Source: Algoriphagus machipongonensis
Lineage (GTDB): Bacteria; Bacteroidota; Bacteroidia; Cytophagales; Cyclobacteriaceae
Assembly: GCF_000166275.1 (NCBI RefSeq)
Contig: NZ_CM001023.1
Coordinates: forward strand, 1,801,001-1,865,000
Length of the DNA: 64,000 nucleotides
Direction: 5' to 3'
Position 1 is the first letter of the stretch; each line of letters starts with the position of its first letter. The notes under the pieces are model-generated. The model searched no databases, was not told where the DNA came from, and worked only from the letters and a program-made list of their open reading frames with translations. Positions 36,212 through 44,606 of this stretch are shown in pieces. The position numbers were made by a program, and so were the translations under genes.

Positions 36212-37270
36212 ATGAAAAAGACAGATAAATCTTTATTTCAAATCATAACTCTTGCACTGAGTCTGTTGGTACTTGCTAGTTTTCTGGTGGGAGTGATTGG
36301 CTTTACCCTTTATTTATCTAATAGCGGAGTTTCTTTCCCAGCTCTTTCAGAGCAAGCTGAAATAGTAAAACCATTACCTCCAACTCCAGTTTCCAAGACG
36401 TTGATGGATTCTGAGGGAATGTGGCAGGCGCCAGATTGGAAATTAGTAGCCGAGGAGCCAAATGCTTCCCAGATTGAATATGGACGAGAACTTATCGCAA
36501 ATACATCGGAGTATTTAGGACCTAACGGAAAAGTAAAAAAGATATCGAATGGCCTGAATTGCCAAAACTGCCATTTGCAAGCCGGAACCGTTCCTTTGGG
36601 GAATAATTATTCCGCAGTGGCTGGGACCTATCCCAAGGTTCGAGGGAGATCAGGCACGGAAGAGGATGTGGTCGATAGAATCAATGGTTGTTTTCAGCGT
36701 AGTCTGAATGGCGAAACACTTCCTAGAGATAGCAAAGAGATGGAGGCAATGGTGGCTTACATGAATTGGCTGGGGCAAGGTGTTCCCAAAGGAGAACGAC
36801 CCAAAGGAGTAGGAATTTATGAAGTTCCTTTGTTAGATAGAGCTGCAGATCCTGTAAAAGGGAAAACTATTTATGAAAATCAATGCGTTGTATGTCACAT
36901 GCAAGATGGACAGGGGTTAATGAAGCCCGACAGCACTGGATATACTTACCCACCTCTATGGGGTGATCATAGTTATAATCAAAAAGCTGGCTTATTTAGA
37001 ATGTCCAAATTTGCCGGATATGTGCGTGCCAATATGCCCTTTGGAGCGACTTATGAAAATCCCATTTTGACAGATGAAGAGGCCTGGGACCTGGCAGCCT
37101 ATGTGAATAGTCTGGAAAGACCCACAAGGGCTTTTCCGAATGATTGGCCTGATATTTCAAAAAAGCCAATGGATCATCCTTTTGGGCCTTACGCTGATGA
37201 TTTTTCAGAAGAACAGCATAAGTACGGTCCATTCAAACCAATCAAAGAAGCTATAGCAAAATTAAAATGA
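36212..37270 (+). CDS. tsdA: Dihaem cytochrome c, thiosulfate dehydrogenase (TsdA)-like
   Basis: 352 residues. An N-terminal helix (IITLALSLLVLASFLVGVIGFTLYL) anchors or exports it to the periplasm. Haem 1 is CQNCH (about residue 116-120) and haem 2 is CVVCH (about 224-228). Between them RINGCFQRSLNGETLP contains a lone Cys (about 157), the place of the unusual Cys axial haem ligand in TsdA, and VRANMPFG supplies a Met for haem 2. TsdA oxidises thiosulfate to tetrathionate or the reverse. The neighbouring persulfide and sulfur-transport genes and a shared operator type support this. Its last four bases (ATGA) overlap the porin start. Confidence 0.85.
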   Translation: MKKTDKSLFQIITLALSLLVLASFLVGVIGFTLYLSNSGVSFPALSEQAEIVKPLPPTPVSKTLMDSEGMWQAPDWKLVAEEPNASQIEYGRELIANTSEYLGPNGKVKKISNGLNCQNCHLQAGTVPLGNNYSAVAGTYPKVRGRSGTEEDVVDRINGCFQRSLNGETLPRDSKEMEAMVAYMNWLGQGVPKGERPKGVGIYEVPLLDRAADPVKGKTIYENQCVVCHMQDGQGLMKPDSTGYTYPPLWGDHSYNQKAGLFRMSKFAGYVRANMPFGATYENPILTDEEAWDLAAYVNSLERPTRAFPNDWPDISKKPMDHPFGPYADDFSEEQHKYGPFKPIKEAIAKLK

Positions 37271-38619
37271 GAAAGATATTACTAGGGATTATCCTGGTGC
37301 TGTCTTTCCATGCAAAAGCTCAAGATACTGAGCGAAAGCTAGAAATAGTACCGGATATCCATTTTCGTATGTTTTGGATGAGTACCTCTTATCCGAGTGA
37401 TTTTAAGGATGATTATGCCTTAGGAACCAGCTTACAACTTGGTGGAAAATTTACCTATGCGAAGCATTGGGATTTACAAGTAGGGTATCGTTTTTATGGA
37501 GATTTATGGAGTTCTGATATTTGGTCACCAGATCCAGTTTCAGGAAATTCCAATCGGTATGAAACAGGTTTATTTGATCTGCAAAATCCCGGAGATCGTT
37601 TTTTTGGAAGGCTGGAAAGCTTATCCATTAGCTACTCAACTAACCTTTGGGGAGTTCGCTTAGGCAGGATGGGAATCAATACAGATTGGATCAATGCCCA
37701 AGATGGAAGGCTTTCACCCACAGTTGTTGAAGGAGTTCATGGCTGGTATTCTCCAGCAGAAAAATGGAAGATTGGTGCCTGGGGGATTACGAGAATGGGG
37801 GTAAGAGGTACTTCTAAATGGCTGGGAATAGGAGAGTCTATAGGAGTTTATCCCTTAGGACGCGATGTTTTTGGGCAGCCATCTCAGTATAAAGGGAATA
37901 CGCAAAGTGATTGGATTGGAGTTTTGGAAGTCTCTTATGATATGGAGAAGTTAGGGAAGCTTAACTTTTCTGAAACCTTGGTTCAGAATATCTCCAACAC
38001 CATTTATGGAAGTTTAGAGAAAGAATGGGGTAAGGAGGCAAAATCAGAGAAATGGATATCTGCACTTCAACTTGGTTTTCAAAATGGAATTGGAGCAGGT
38101 GGAAATGAGGATGTAACCATGAGATATAAAGATCCAAATGATAAAAACTGGGTAATCTCAGGAAGAGTAGGCTATGAGAGAAACCAATGGAAAACGAACC
38201 TCAGCTACACGCATGTGGGAGGCAAAGGGAGATGGCTTAGCCCAAGAGAATGGGGGAAAGACGCTTGGTACACCTTTATTCCAAGGGAAAGAAACGAAGG
38301 CTATGAAACTGTCGACGCTTTGGTTTTCAATACCTCGTATCAATTTTCTTCTATAGGCCTGACCCCCTACCTTTTCTTTGGGCTTCACTGGTTGCCAGAG
38401 ATTCAAGATGTAGCTGCAAATAAGTATGCCTTTCCTTCTTATCGTCAAATAAATTTTGGTCTCAGGTATCGTCCAAAAGGAATCAGAAATTTAGATGCGC
38501 ATTTGATCCTTATGAACAAGGAAGCCTTAGGAAATTCCACGCTTTCTCCAGGACAGCGCTATAATAAAGTAGGGATGATCCATACCAATGTCATGATCAA
38601 TTGGCGTCCATTTCAATAG
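37267..38619 (+). CDS. Outer-membrane porin-like protein coupled to tsdA
   Basis: 450 residues with signal peptide MRKILLGIILVLSFHAKA. The remainder is beta-barrel-like with many alternating strands (WDLQVGYRFYGDLW; SLSISYSTNLWGVRLGRMGINTDW; LNFSETLVQ; INFGLRYRPKG) and it ends MINWRPFQ with an aromatic near the C-terminus. Strands such as GVRLGRMGINTDW, GIGAGGN and GWYSPAEKW resemble OprD/alginate-type porins, but no close family is certain. ATGA overlap with tsdA shows translational coupling, so it may admit thiosulfate or release tetrathionate (inference). Confidence 0.75.
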   Translation: MRKILLGIILVLSFHAKAQDTERKLEIVPDIHFRMFWMSTSYPSDFKDDYALGTSLQLGGKFTYAKHWDLQVGYRFYGDLWSSDIWSPDPVSGNSNRYETGLFDLQNPGDRFFGRLESLSISYSTNLWGVRLGRMGINTDWINAQDGRLSPTVVEGVHGWYSPAEKWKIGAWGITRMGVRGTSKWLGIGESIGVYPLGRDVFGQPSQYKGNTQSDWIGVLEVSYDMEKLGKLNFSETLVQNISNTIYGSLEKEWGKEAKSEKWISALQLGFQNGIGAGGNEDVTMRYKDPNDKNWVISGRVGYERNQWKTNLSYTHVGGKGRWLSPREWGKDAWYTFIPRERNEGYETVDALVFNTSYQFSSIGLTPYLFFGLHWLPEIQDVAANKYAFPSYRQINFGLRYRPKGIRNLDAHLILMNKEALGNSTLSPGQRYNKVGMIHTNVMINWRPFQ

Positions 38620-38698
38620 CTAGGAGCCACATAACCGCTTTTAAGCCAAATAATTATTGATCTTTTTAAACAAATTAGGAATTACCAATTAATAGACA

Positions 38699-38706
38699 GA
38701 CCTTTG
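38699..38706 (+). promoter_or_regulatory. Possible -7 box (GACCTTTG) for cold-adaptation operon
   Basis: GACCTTTG differs from TAnnTTTG by one base. It would start the transcript near 38712, exactly at the 5' base of the leader hairpin that follows. No clear -33 box. Confidence 0.35.
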
Positions 38707-38711
38707 TCCAA

Positions 38712-38951
38712 GTCAGATAGCCTATTAACGAATAGGGCCTGACACTTGAAGTAAAGTTAGTGTTGATTATCAACTCGCTTAAGTAGCAAATTCAAGAGTT
38801 TACCCTTACGATTACCTAGGTTTTAATTCTCTCCCTTTTCTACTTTTTTAATTCATTTATGGCTTACGGCTATTTTTCGAATTAAAACCTGCAGTCACAA
38901 TCCTCCCAACAGTACCTGAATTACAAATTAAGTAAATCAAAATAATACTAT
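38712..38951 (+). promoter_or_regulatory. Structured leader upstream of desaturase-helicase-CspA operon (candidate RNA thermosensor)
   Basis: The 332-base gap before the desaturase contains three nested or successive RNA structures: a hairpin with arms GTCAG-ATA-GCCTATT and AATAGG-g-C-CTGAC (38712-38743); a small GTTGA/TCAAC hairpin near 38763-38773; and a perfect 12-bp inverted repeat AGGTTTTAATTC (38818-38829) / GAATTAAAACCT (38879-38890) with 49 bases between. No coding frame. Long structured leaders are known for cold-shock mRNAs such as E. coli cspA; the same role here is inference from operon content. Confidence 0.5.
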
Positions 38952-40061
38952 ATTAAAACTATAAGATTCTCAGAATCAAATCTCTCAGATTTTTCTGTCA
39001 CCCTCAAATCACGGGTTTATGGACATTTTAAGTCCAACAACAAATCCAAATACGCAAATAAGGAAATGGTCTTAAAGACCGTCTTACTGATTTCGCTATT
39101 CTTCGTTCCACAGATTTTCGTAATTTCTGGTTTAGTCACCGAGACTTGGCAATTGTTTTCTTGCTATATCTTATCGGCTTTTGGAATGTCTGGTATCGGG
39201 ATGGGTGTGATGCACGATGCCTGTCATGGCTCGTATTCAAAAAATCCACTGGTTAACAAATATGTGAGCTACACGCTTAACATGGTTGGTGCTAGTTCTG
39301 AGGTTTGGAGAATCCAGCACAATGTGCTGCACCATAGTTATACCAATATTCATGAGCATGATGACGATATCAATGCTCCATTCTTTTTAAGGTTTTCCCC
39401 AGAAGCAGAGCAGAATAAGCTCCATAAGTTTCAACATCTATATGCTTGGTTTTTCTACTCTTTATCAACGCTTTCTTGGGTTACGGCTAAGGATTTTATC
39501 CGCTTAAAAAGATACCATAAAAAGGGCTTGGTAAAAGGAAAGAACGGGTATCAAAAAACACTTTGGACCATCATTGGCTGGAAAGTTGCCTATTTCTTGG
39601 TAGTTCTTGGCTTGCCAATAATGTTTGCACCATTTTCCTTTTGGATGATTTTATTGGCTTACGTGGCCATGCATTTCGTGACGGGATTTATCATCACCAT
39701 GGTGTTTCAAATTGCACATATTGTGGAGGATGTTAATTTTCCAGTGGCAGATGAAAATGGAAATGTAGAGGGAGAAAGAATGCTACACCAGTTGGCGACA
39801 ACCTGTAACTTCTCTCCAAACTCAAAGATTATTACCTGGTTTGCAGGTGGCTTAAATTATCAAGTAGAACATCATTTGTTCCCGGATATTTGCCACGTAC
39901 ACTATAAAGATATTGCCCCTATCGTCAAAGCGACTGCGGCTGAATTTAATGTTCCGTATTATTCCAAACCTAAGTTTTTCAGCGCTGTTTTGGATCATTT
40001 TAAAATGCTCTATGTTCTCGGGAATACTCCGAAGCTAGAGACTCAAAAAGTCATGAAATAA
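38952..40061 (+). CDS. Fatty acid desaturase, probable ATT start codon
   Basis: A conventional call begins at the ATG at 39066 (331 residues), but the same frame stays open upstream to a TAA at 38943 and encodes a family-like N-terminus: IKTIRFSESNL..., then SRVYGHFKSNNKSKYANKEM. No ATG, GTG or TTG occurs there; the ATT at 38952 falls where relatives begin MKTI(K/R)FS, giving 369 residues, the usual length. Three His boxes bind the di-iron centre: HDACHGS, HNVLHHSYTNIHEH and QVEHHLFPDICHVHY. Several membrane helices. It introduces double bonds into acyl chains and so keeps membranes fluid in the cold. Its TAA overlaps the helicase ATG (TAATG). Confidence 0.85.
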   Translation: MKTIRFSESNLSDFSVTLKSRVYGHFKSNNKSKYANKEMVLKTVLLISLFFVPQIFVISGLVTETWQLFSCYILSAFGMSGIGMGVMHDACHGSYSKNPLVNKYVSYTLNMVGASSEVWRIQHNVLHHSYTNIHEHDDDINAPFFLRFSPEAEQNKLHKFQHLYAWFFYSLSTLSWVTAKDFIRLKRYHKKGLVKGKNGYQKTLWTIIGWKVAYFLVVLGLPIMFAPFSFWMILLAYVAMHFVTGFIITMVFQIAHIVEDVNFPVADENGNVEGERMLHQLATTCNFSPNSKIITWFAGGLNYQVEHHLFPDICHVHYKDIAPIVKATAAEFNVPYYSKPKFFSAVLDHFKMLYVLGNTPKLETQKVMK

Positions 40062-41260
40062 TGGAAAGGAATACGAATAGAAATAGAACCGCAAAACCTC
40101 AGGGTGCGCGAAGACCTCAAAGAGGTCCGAGACAAACCCAAAAGAAAAAGGAGTCAACTTTAGATCCAAATTTATTGGTGAAGAAGGCGAAGCCTAGCGG
40201 ACAAGAAGGGTTTCAATCAAAAACTTCCTTTGCTAGCCTGAGTCTTGACTCAGTGATGATGCGTAATCTTTCGGAGAAGGGCTACGAGAATATGACGAAT
40301 ATTCAGGAGCAATCCATCGAAGCTTTACTGGAGGGAAGAGACCTTTTGGGAATTTCCAATACAGGCTCTGGAAAGACAGGTGCTTTTTTGATTCCGATCA
40401 TTGAGCATGCCTTGAAAAATCCGGGTCAGTTTACTGCTTTGATAGTTACTCCTACAAGAGAACTTGCCTTGCAGATCGATCAGGAGTTTAAAAGTTTGAG
40501 TAAAGGAATGAGGTTACACTCCGCAACTTTCATCGGAGGTACCAATATCAATACTGATATGAAAGTTCTTTCAAGGAAGTTACACGTGATCGTGGGTACT
40601 CCAGGAAGACTTTTAGACTTAACGAATAGAAAGTTACTTAAGCTGAACCAAGTAAAAACCTTGGTATTGGATGAGTTTGACAGAATGCTGGATATGGGTT
40701 TTGTCAATGACGTTAAAAAATTAGTGGGAGGGATGACCCAAAGAGAGCAGACGATGTTGTTTTCTGCGACCTTAGAACCCAACCAAAAGAATTTGATTCA
40801 AAGTTTACTTAAGAATCCTGTAGAGGTGAAAATCAACACTGGAGTAAGTACCAATGAAAATATAGAACAAGGCATTATCCGAGTACCAGAAGGGAAGGAT
40901 AAGTTTGGTATGCTGGCTGATTTATTTCAGAACAGAGCTATGGATAAGGTGATCGTTTTCACCGAAACCAAGAGACTGGCTGACCGACTAAGCAAGAAAC
41001 TAAATCAAGCTGGTGTGAAATCTGGATTGATCCACGGCAATAAATCTCAAAATTTTAGAAATAAAACGATTGAGCAATTTAAGTCAGGAGAAACCAGGGT
41101 TCTGGTAGCGACTGATGTTGCTGCGAGAGGAATAGATGTGGCTGACGTTTCTCATGTGATCAACTATCAGTTGCCCATGACTATGGATAGCTATATACAC
41201 AGAATCGGAAGGACAGGCAGAGCCGGTAAGACTGGCCATGCCATTACATTTGTCAACTAA
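40061..41260 (+). CDS. DEAD/DEAH-box RNA helicase
   Basis: 399 residues. A basic, disordered N-terminus (NRNRTAKPQGARRPQRGPRQ) is followed by the helicase core: Q-motif near MTNIQEQSIEALLEGRD, motif I SNTGSGKTGAF, Ia TPTRELALQ, Ib TPGRLLDL, motif II DEFD (a variant of DEAD), motif III SAT, motif V ATDVAARGIDVADV and motif VI HRIGRTGRAGKTGHA. It lacks a long C-terminal RNA-binding tail. Its start overlaps the desaturase stop by one base. In a cold setting it would unwind stabilised RNA, like CsdA/RhlE. Confidence 0.93.
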   Translation: MERNTNRNRTAKPQGARRPQRGPRQTQKKKESTLDPNLLVKKAKPSGQEGFQSKTSFASLSLDSVMMRNLSEKGYENMTNIQEQSIEALLEGRDLLGISNTGSGKTGAFLIPIIEHALKNPGQFTALIVTPTRELALQIDQEFKSLSKGMRLHSATFIGGTNINTDMKVLSRKLHVIVGTPGRLLDLTNRKLLKLNQVKTLVLDEFDRMLDMGFVNDVKKLVGGMTQREQTMLFSATLEPNQKNLIQSLLKNPVEVKINTGVSTNENIEQGIIRVPEGKDKFGMLADLFQNRAMDKVIVFTETKRLADRLSKKLNQAGVKSGLIHGNKSQNFRNKTIEQFKSGETRVLVATDVAARGIDVADVSHVINYQLPMTMDSYIHRIGRTGRAGKTGHAITFVN

Positions 41261-41269
41261 AATAACTGT

Positions 41270-41530
41270 ATGTCAAAAAATCAAAATAGCTTCATTAAGA
41301 AGCAAAAAGCAGAATTAAAGAAGAGAAAAAAGAAAGAAAAATTTGAAAAAAAGTTAGAAAGAAAAACACAGCCAAAAAGCGGTGACCTAGATGATATGAT
41401 CGTTTATGTAGATCGCTTCGGTAATTTTACCGACACTCCTCCGGAGGAGGAGTCAGAAAAGAAAAAAACTCCAAATCAAAGTAATAAAAACACAAGAACA
41501 ACAAATTTTAAATCAAAAAATCATGAATGA
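41270..41530 (+). CDS. Small lysine-rich protein between RNA helicase and CspA
   Basis: 86 residues. The first 38 residues are almost all K/E/R/Q ([23 protein letters not shown]), probably one long charged helix. A short conserved-looking motif [22 protein letters not shown] follows and the tail is again K/N/T-rich. I recall similar short proteins next to cold-shock genes in Bacteroidota, function unknown; RNA or ribosome binding is a guess from charge. It starts 9 nt after the helicase and overlaps the cspA start by 8 nt. Confidence 0.75.
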   Translation: MSKNQNSFIKKQKAELKKRKKKEKFEKKLERKTQPKSGDLDDMIVYVDRFGNFTDTPPEEESEKKKTPNQSNKNTRTTNFKSKNHE

Positions 41531-41717
41531 AGGAACAGTAAAATTCTTTAACACAACAAAAGGCTTCGGATTTATCACACCTGACGACTCTGACGAGGAC
41601 GTGTTTGTACACCAGTCTGGTCTTGTACACGATATCCGTGAAAACGATAAAGTGTCTTACGAGCTTGTACAAGGTAAAAAAGGCGTTAATGCAGTTAACG
41701 TAAAAGTGATCAAATAA
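41523..41717 (+). CDS. cspA: Cold-shock protein CspA family
   Basis: 64 residues, a single cold-shock domain: [22 protein letters not shown] with RNP1 (KGFGFI), then [10 protein letters not shown] with RNP2 (VFVH), and a closing VNAVNVKVI. It binds single-stranded RNA and DNA and melts structure. It is last of the desaturase-helicase-small protein-cspA unit, overlapping the previous gene by 8 nt; a strong terminator follows. Confidence 0.95.
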   Translation: MNEGTVKFFNTTKGFGFITPDDSDEDVFVHQSGLVHDIRENDKVSYELVQGKKGVNAVNVKVIK

Positions 41718-41764
41718 AGAAACAAGGGATGGGTTCGCCCGAACCTGTTTACTTTTTGATACAA

Positions 41765-41794
41765 AAACACCTGCTCTCTTCGAGGGCAGGTGTT
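41765..41794 (+). terminator. Strong terminator after cspA
   Basis: AAACACCTGC pairs with GCAGGTGTTT; the inner CTC/GAG pairs extend it to about 14 bp. A smaller GGTTC/GAACC hairpin at 41732-41745 precedes it. It separates the operon from the convergent dehydrogenase gene. Confidence 0.85.
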
Positions 41795-41824
41795 TGCTTT
41801 ATTAGGGTTAGGTATACTTAATCT

Positions 41825-42823
41825 TTAAGATTCAATTTTCACCTCATGGGTTAATTTTTTTCCTGCTTCCATTTCATCCAAGTTGAAAAGTGTGGTTGCT
41901 GCGATTTGGTTTAAAGCTTCTTTTGTTAAGAAAGCCTGGTGCCCTGTAATCAAGACATTTGGGAAGCTCATCAAGCGAGTGATTTGTTCATCCATCAGAA
42001 TTTCTTCTGAAAGATCCCTGAAAAATAGATCTTCTTCCTGTTCGTAAACATCAATGCCCAGATATCCGATTTTCTTGGTTTTTAAAGCTCTAATAACCGA
42101 CTTGGTTTCAATCAAAGCTCCTCGGCTGGTATTGATAATCATGACACCTTTAGGCATCAGCTCCAAAGTTTTTTTATTTATCAGATGCTTTGTTCCAGGT
42201 GTAAGAGGACAGTGTAAAGAAATAACCTGGCTTTGCATGAGCAAATCATCTAGCCCCAAATATTCGACTCCCATCGTTTTGAGCTCTTTGCTTTCGATTA
42301 AATCATAGGCTAATACCTTACAGCCAAACCCTAGAGCAATGCTACAAAAGGCTTTTCCAATGGCTCCTGTACCTATGACGCCTATGGTTTTTCCATGGAG
42401 ATTAAAGCCCGCTAAACCCTCCAGAGAGAAATTATTATCTCTCACGCGGTTAAAGGCTTTATGGGTTTTGCGGCTTAGGCTTAAGATTAAAGCAAAGGCA
42501 TGTTCGGCTACAGCTTCAGGGCTATAGGCCGGAACACGACAGATCTGTATTCCATATTCTGCCGCCTTTTCTAAGTCCACCTGATTGTACCCTGCACATC
42601 TCAAAACGATTTTCTTTACGTTCAGAGCGGCAAGTTTCTTTAACACAGGTGCATCTAAATGGTCATTGACAAAGGCACAGATCGCATCATAACCTTCAGC
42701 TAAAGAAACGGTATGCTTATCTAATTTTGGCTCTAGGTAAGTAAACTGATGCGCATGTTTTGGGATTAGTTGATCAAAGCTCTCTCGATCATATGACTTG
42801 GTACTAAAACATGCGACGTTCAT
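41825..42823 (-). CDS. ldhA: D-lactate dehydrogenase-like 2-hydroxyacid dehydrogenase
   Basis: 332 residues. NAD-dependent D-2-hydroxyacid dehydrogenase: Rossmann motif TIGVIGTGAIGKAF (about residue 146-159), catalytic Arg region INTSRGALIET (about 230), Glu in GIDVYEQEED (about 258) and the catalytic His in LITGHQAFLT (about 296). The opening (MNVACFSTKSYDRESF) and RCAGYNQVDLEKA are typical of the fermentative D-lactate dehydrogenase (LdhA) group. It would reduce pyruvate to D-lactate with NADH. It starts 2 nt after the upstream lipoprotein gene ends. Confidence 0.9.
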   Translation of the reverse strand: MNVACFSTKSYDRESFDQLIPKHAHQFTYLEPKLDKHTVSLAEGYDAICAFVNDHLDAPVLKKLAALNVKKIVLRCAGYNQVDLEKAAEYGIQICRVPAYSPEAVAEHAFALILSLSRKTHKAFNRVRDNNFSLEGLAGFNLHGKTIGVIGTGAIGKAFCSIALGFGCKVLAYDLIESKELKTMGVEYLGLDDLLMQSQVISLHCPLTPGTKHLINKKTLELMPKGVMIINTSRGALIETKSVIRALKTKKIGYLGIDVYEQEEDLFFRDLSEEILMDEQITRLMSFPNVLITGHQAFLTKEALNQIAATTLFNLDEMEAGKKLTHEVKIES

Positions 42824-42825
42824 AG

Positions 42826-43995
42826 CTAATTTGTTTGTAGTTGGTAAATGCTAAAGCGGGTGAACTCCTCTTCTGTTTCTGTGTTTTCGGGTTCTTGAAC
42901 TAGTAGTTTTTTGTCAGGAAGGGTTGTAACCAATGCCCCAGAAATTCCAGGTAATTCCATGGGCAACTGCTTTCCATCTTTAAAAATAAGAATTCTTTTT
43001 TCAGATGCATCTTGAGTTCCAAAATATGGTGCATCTTCTGACGTTCGTGATTCATATTCTGCATCTGAAATCCCTGTAAAGTACTGTAAAAGATATAATC
43101 CATCACCAAAATTTAAAAGATTTTGATTTCTGGCTGACAATCTGCTGAGGTTTGTTACTTGAGGATTGTCAAATCCTGTACCTATTGGAACAGGGTTTTG
43201 AACTTTAAATTCAGAATACTCTACAGGAATACTTTCCTTAAAGTTTAAATCTGGAAGACTATAAATCAATATCTGAGGGTCTAAATCTTGGATTAAAGCA
43301 AGTTCATGTGACTTATGATCTATAAAGAAAGATTTTCCCATCAGCCCTGCGTACAAGTTATTTGATTGGGAATAGATCGAATTTTCATCATAAGGAATTA
43401 CCATTTCCGCAGCTCCGGTTTGAAGGTGGAGTTTATAGAAGTTCTGAAGGGTATCTTTACCTTCTTGGTCTCGGATCAGGTGTGAGGCTGTAAGGTAATT
43501 ACTCGGCCCCACTAAAAGGAACGTACTGTCCTCGGATTGATAATAAGGTGTCTTACCAAGTGGCAAGTTCGTACGAATTGGGAGTGGAGACATGATGTTT
43601 TGGCTATGAACAGGATTGAAGTCTGAGTCATAGGCTACCACCTGAAATGGCAGTTCCACAATTCTTTGACCATTTGGACCAAAGGCCAAAGCCATAGGAT
43701 TCCAATTCCCATATTTCCCTGGTCCATCACCTTTTTTGTTGACTCTTTTGAGGATTTTTCCGGTAGCTGATATCTCTAAAATATCATCCTCAACGCTGGC
43801 ATATCCTAGGTAGATGTTCTCTTCAGGGCTATAATCCCGAATGGCAATCCGGGTAAAATTATCAACTTGAAAGGAATCCACTTTGACAAGAGAATAATTT
43901 TCTTCTGTTTTTACGCTCTCTTTACTGGAGCAGCTTACTCCCAAAATGATGGAAAGTATAATTAGGCTGGGTAATAGTTTTTGGCTCATGTTCAT
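42826..43995 (-). CDS. Beta-propeller-like lipoprotein (DUF4221-type)
   Basis: 389 residues with a lipoprotein signal (LLPSLIILSIILGVSC). Start could also be the second Met, 6 nt downstream. The mature part has propeller-like blades (VKVDSFQVDNFTRIAIRDYS; LEISATGKILKRVNKKGDGPGKYG; RILIFKDGKQLPMELPG) of the type found in 6-bladed propeller or DUF4221 lipoproteins of Bacteroidota. No catalytic motif. It is close to ldhA (2 nt) on the same strand but a shared function is not obvious. Confidence 0.68.
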   Translation of the reverse strand: MNMSQKLLPSLIILSIILGVSCSSKESVKTEENYSLVKVDSFQVDNFTRIAIRDYSPEENIYLGYASVEDDILEISATGKILKRVNKKGDGPGKYGNWNPMALAFGPNGQRIVELPFQVVAYDSDFNPVHSQNIMSPLPIRTNLPLGKTPYYQSEDSTFLLVGPSNYLTASHLIRDQEGKDTLQNFYKLHLQTGAAEMVIPYDENSIYSQSNNLYAGLMGKSFFIDHKSHELALIQDLDPQILIYSLPDLNFKESIPVEYSEFKVQNPVPIGTGFDNPQVTNLSRLSARNQNLLNFGDGLYLLQYFTGISDAEYESRTSEDAPYFGTQDASEKRILIFKDGKQLPMELPGISGALVTTLPDKKLLVQEPENTETEEEFTRFSIYQLQTN

Positions 43996-44151
43996 ATTTA
44001 TTAAATATTCATAGGTCTACGAAAATCTCGTTAAATATAGAGTTTACCTTATCCAATCCCTATTTTATTTGATTAAATCCTGATACTATCTGCTCAGTAA
44101 GTGGAATAATTTAGTGATTCTGTCTAGATTGGGGCAAAAAACCATTAAACT

Positions 44152-44589
44152 ATGAAAAGACTATATCAAAAGCTTTTTATCCTAGGTGCCGTCTTATGTA
44201 TGAGTGCCTGTGAAGCAAAAAATGATGAAGAAAAAATTGTTGAAGAAATAAAAGAAATCGAAATGGAAGAAGTAGTACAGCCTGACTCCTTATTAAGGCA
44301 TGTGGTGATGTTTAAATTTAAAGACAGCACATCCCCAGAAAAGATTCAGGAAGTGGTTGATGCATTTGCAGCATTGCCAAGTAAGATCGAACAGATTAAA
44401 GGTTTTGAATGGGGTACAAACAATAGCCCAGAAGGGTTGAATGACGGTTTGACGCATGTATTCACTTTAACATTCCACTCTGAAGAAGGTCGCGCTATTT
44501 ATTTACCACATCCTGATCACAAAGCTTTTGGGGCTGTATTAGGTGACAGCATTGATAAAGTAGTCGTGGTAGACTACTGGACTCATTAA
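44152..44589 (+). CDS. Dabb (stress-responsive A/B barrel) lipoprotein
   Basis: 145 residues. Lipoprotein signal MKRLYQKLFILGAVLCMSAC, an acidic linker (EEKIVEEIKEIEMEE), then a Dabb domain (about 48-145): LRHVVMFKFKDSTSPEKIQEVVDAFAALPSKI..., HVFTLTFHSEEGRAIYLPHPDHKAF and VVVVDYW. Dabb proteins are dimeric barrels, some with cyclase or stress roles; here it is anchored in an envelope membrane. Monocistronic. Confidence 0.85.
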   Translation: MKRLYQKLFILGAVLCMSACEAKNDEEKIVEEIKEIEMEEVVQPDSLLRHVVMFKFKDSTSPEKIQEVVDAFAALPSKIEQIKGFEWGTNNSPEGLNDGLTHVFTLTFHSEEGRAIYLPHPDHKAFGAVLGDSIDKVVVVDYWTH

Positions 44590-44606
44590 TTTTTGATTCT
44601 AGAAAG

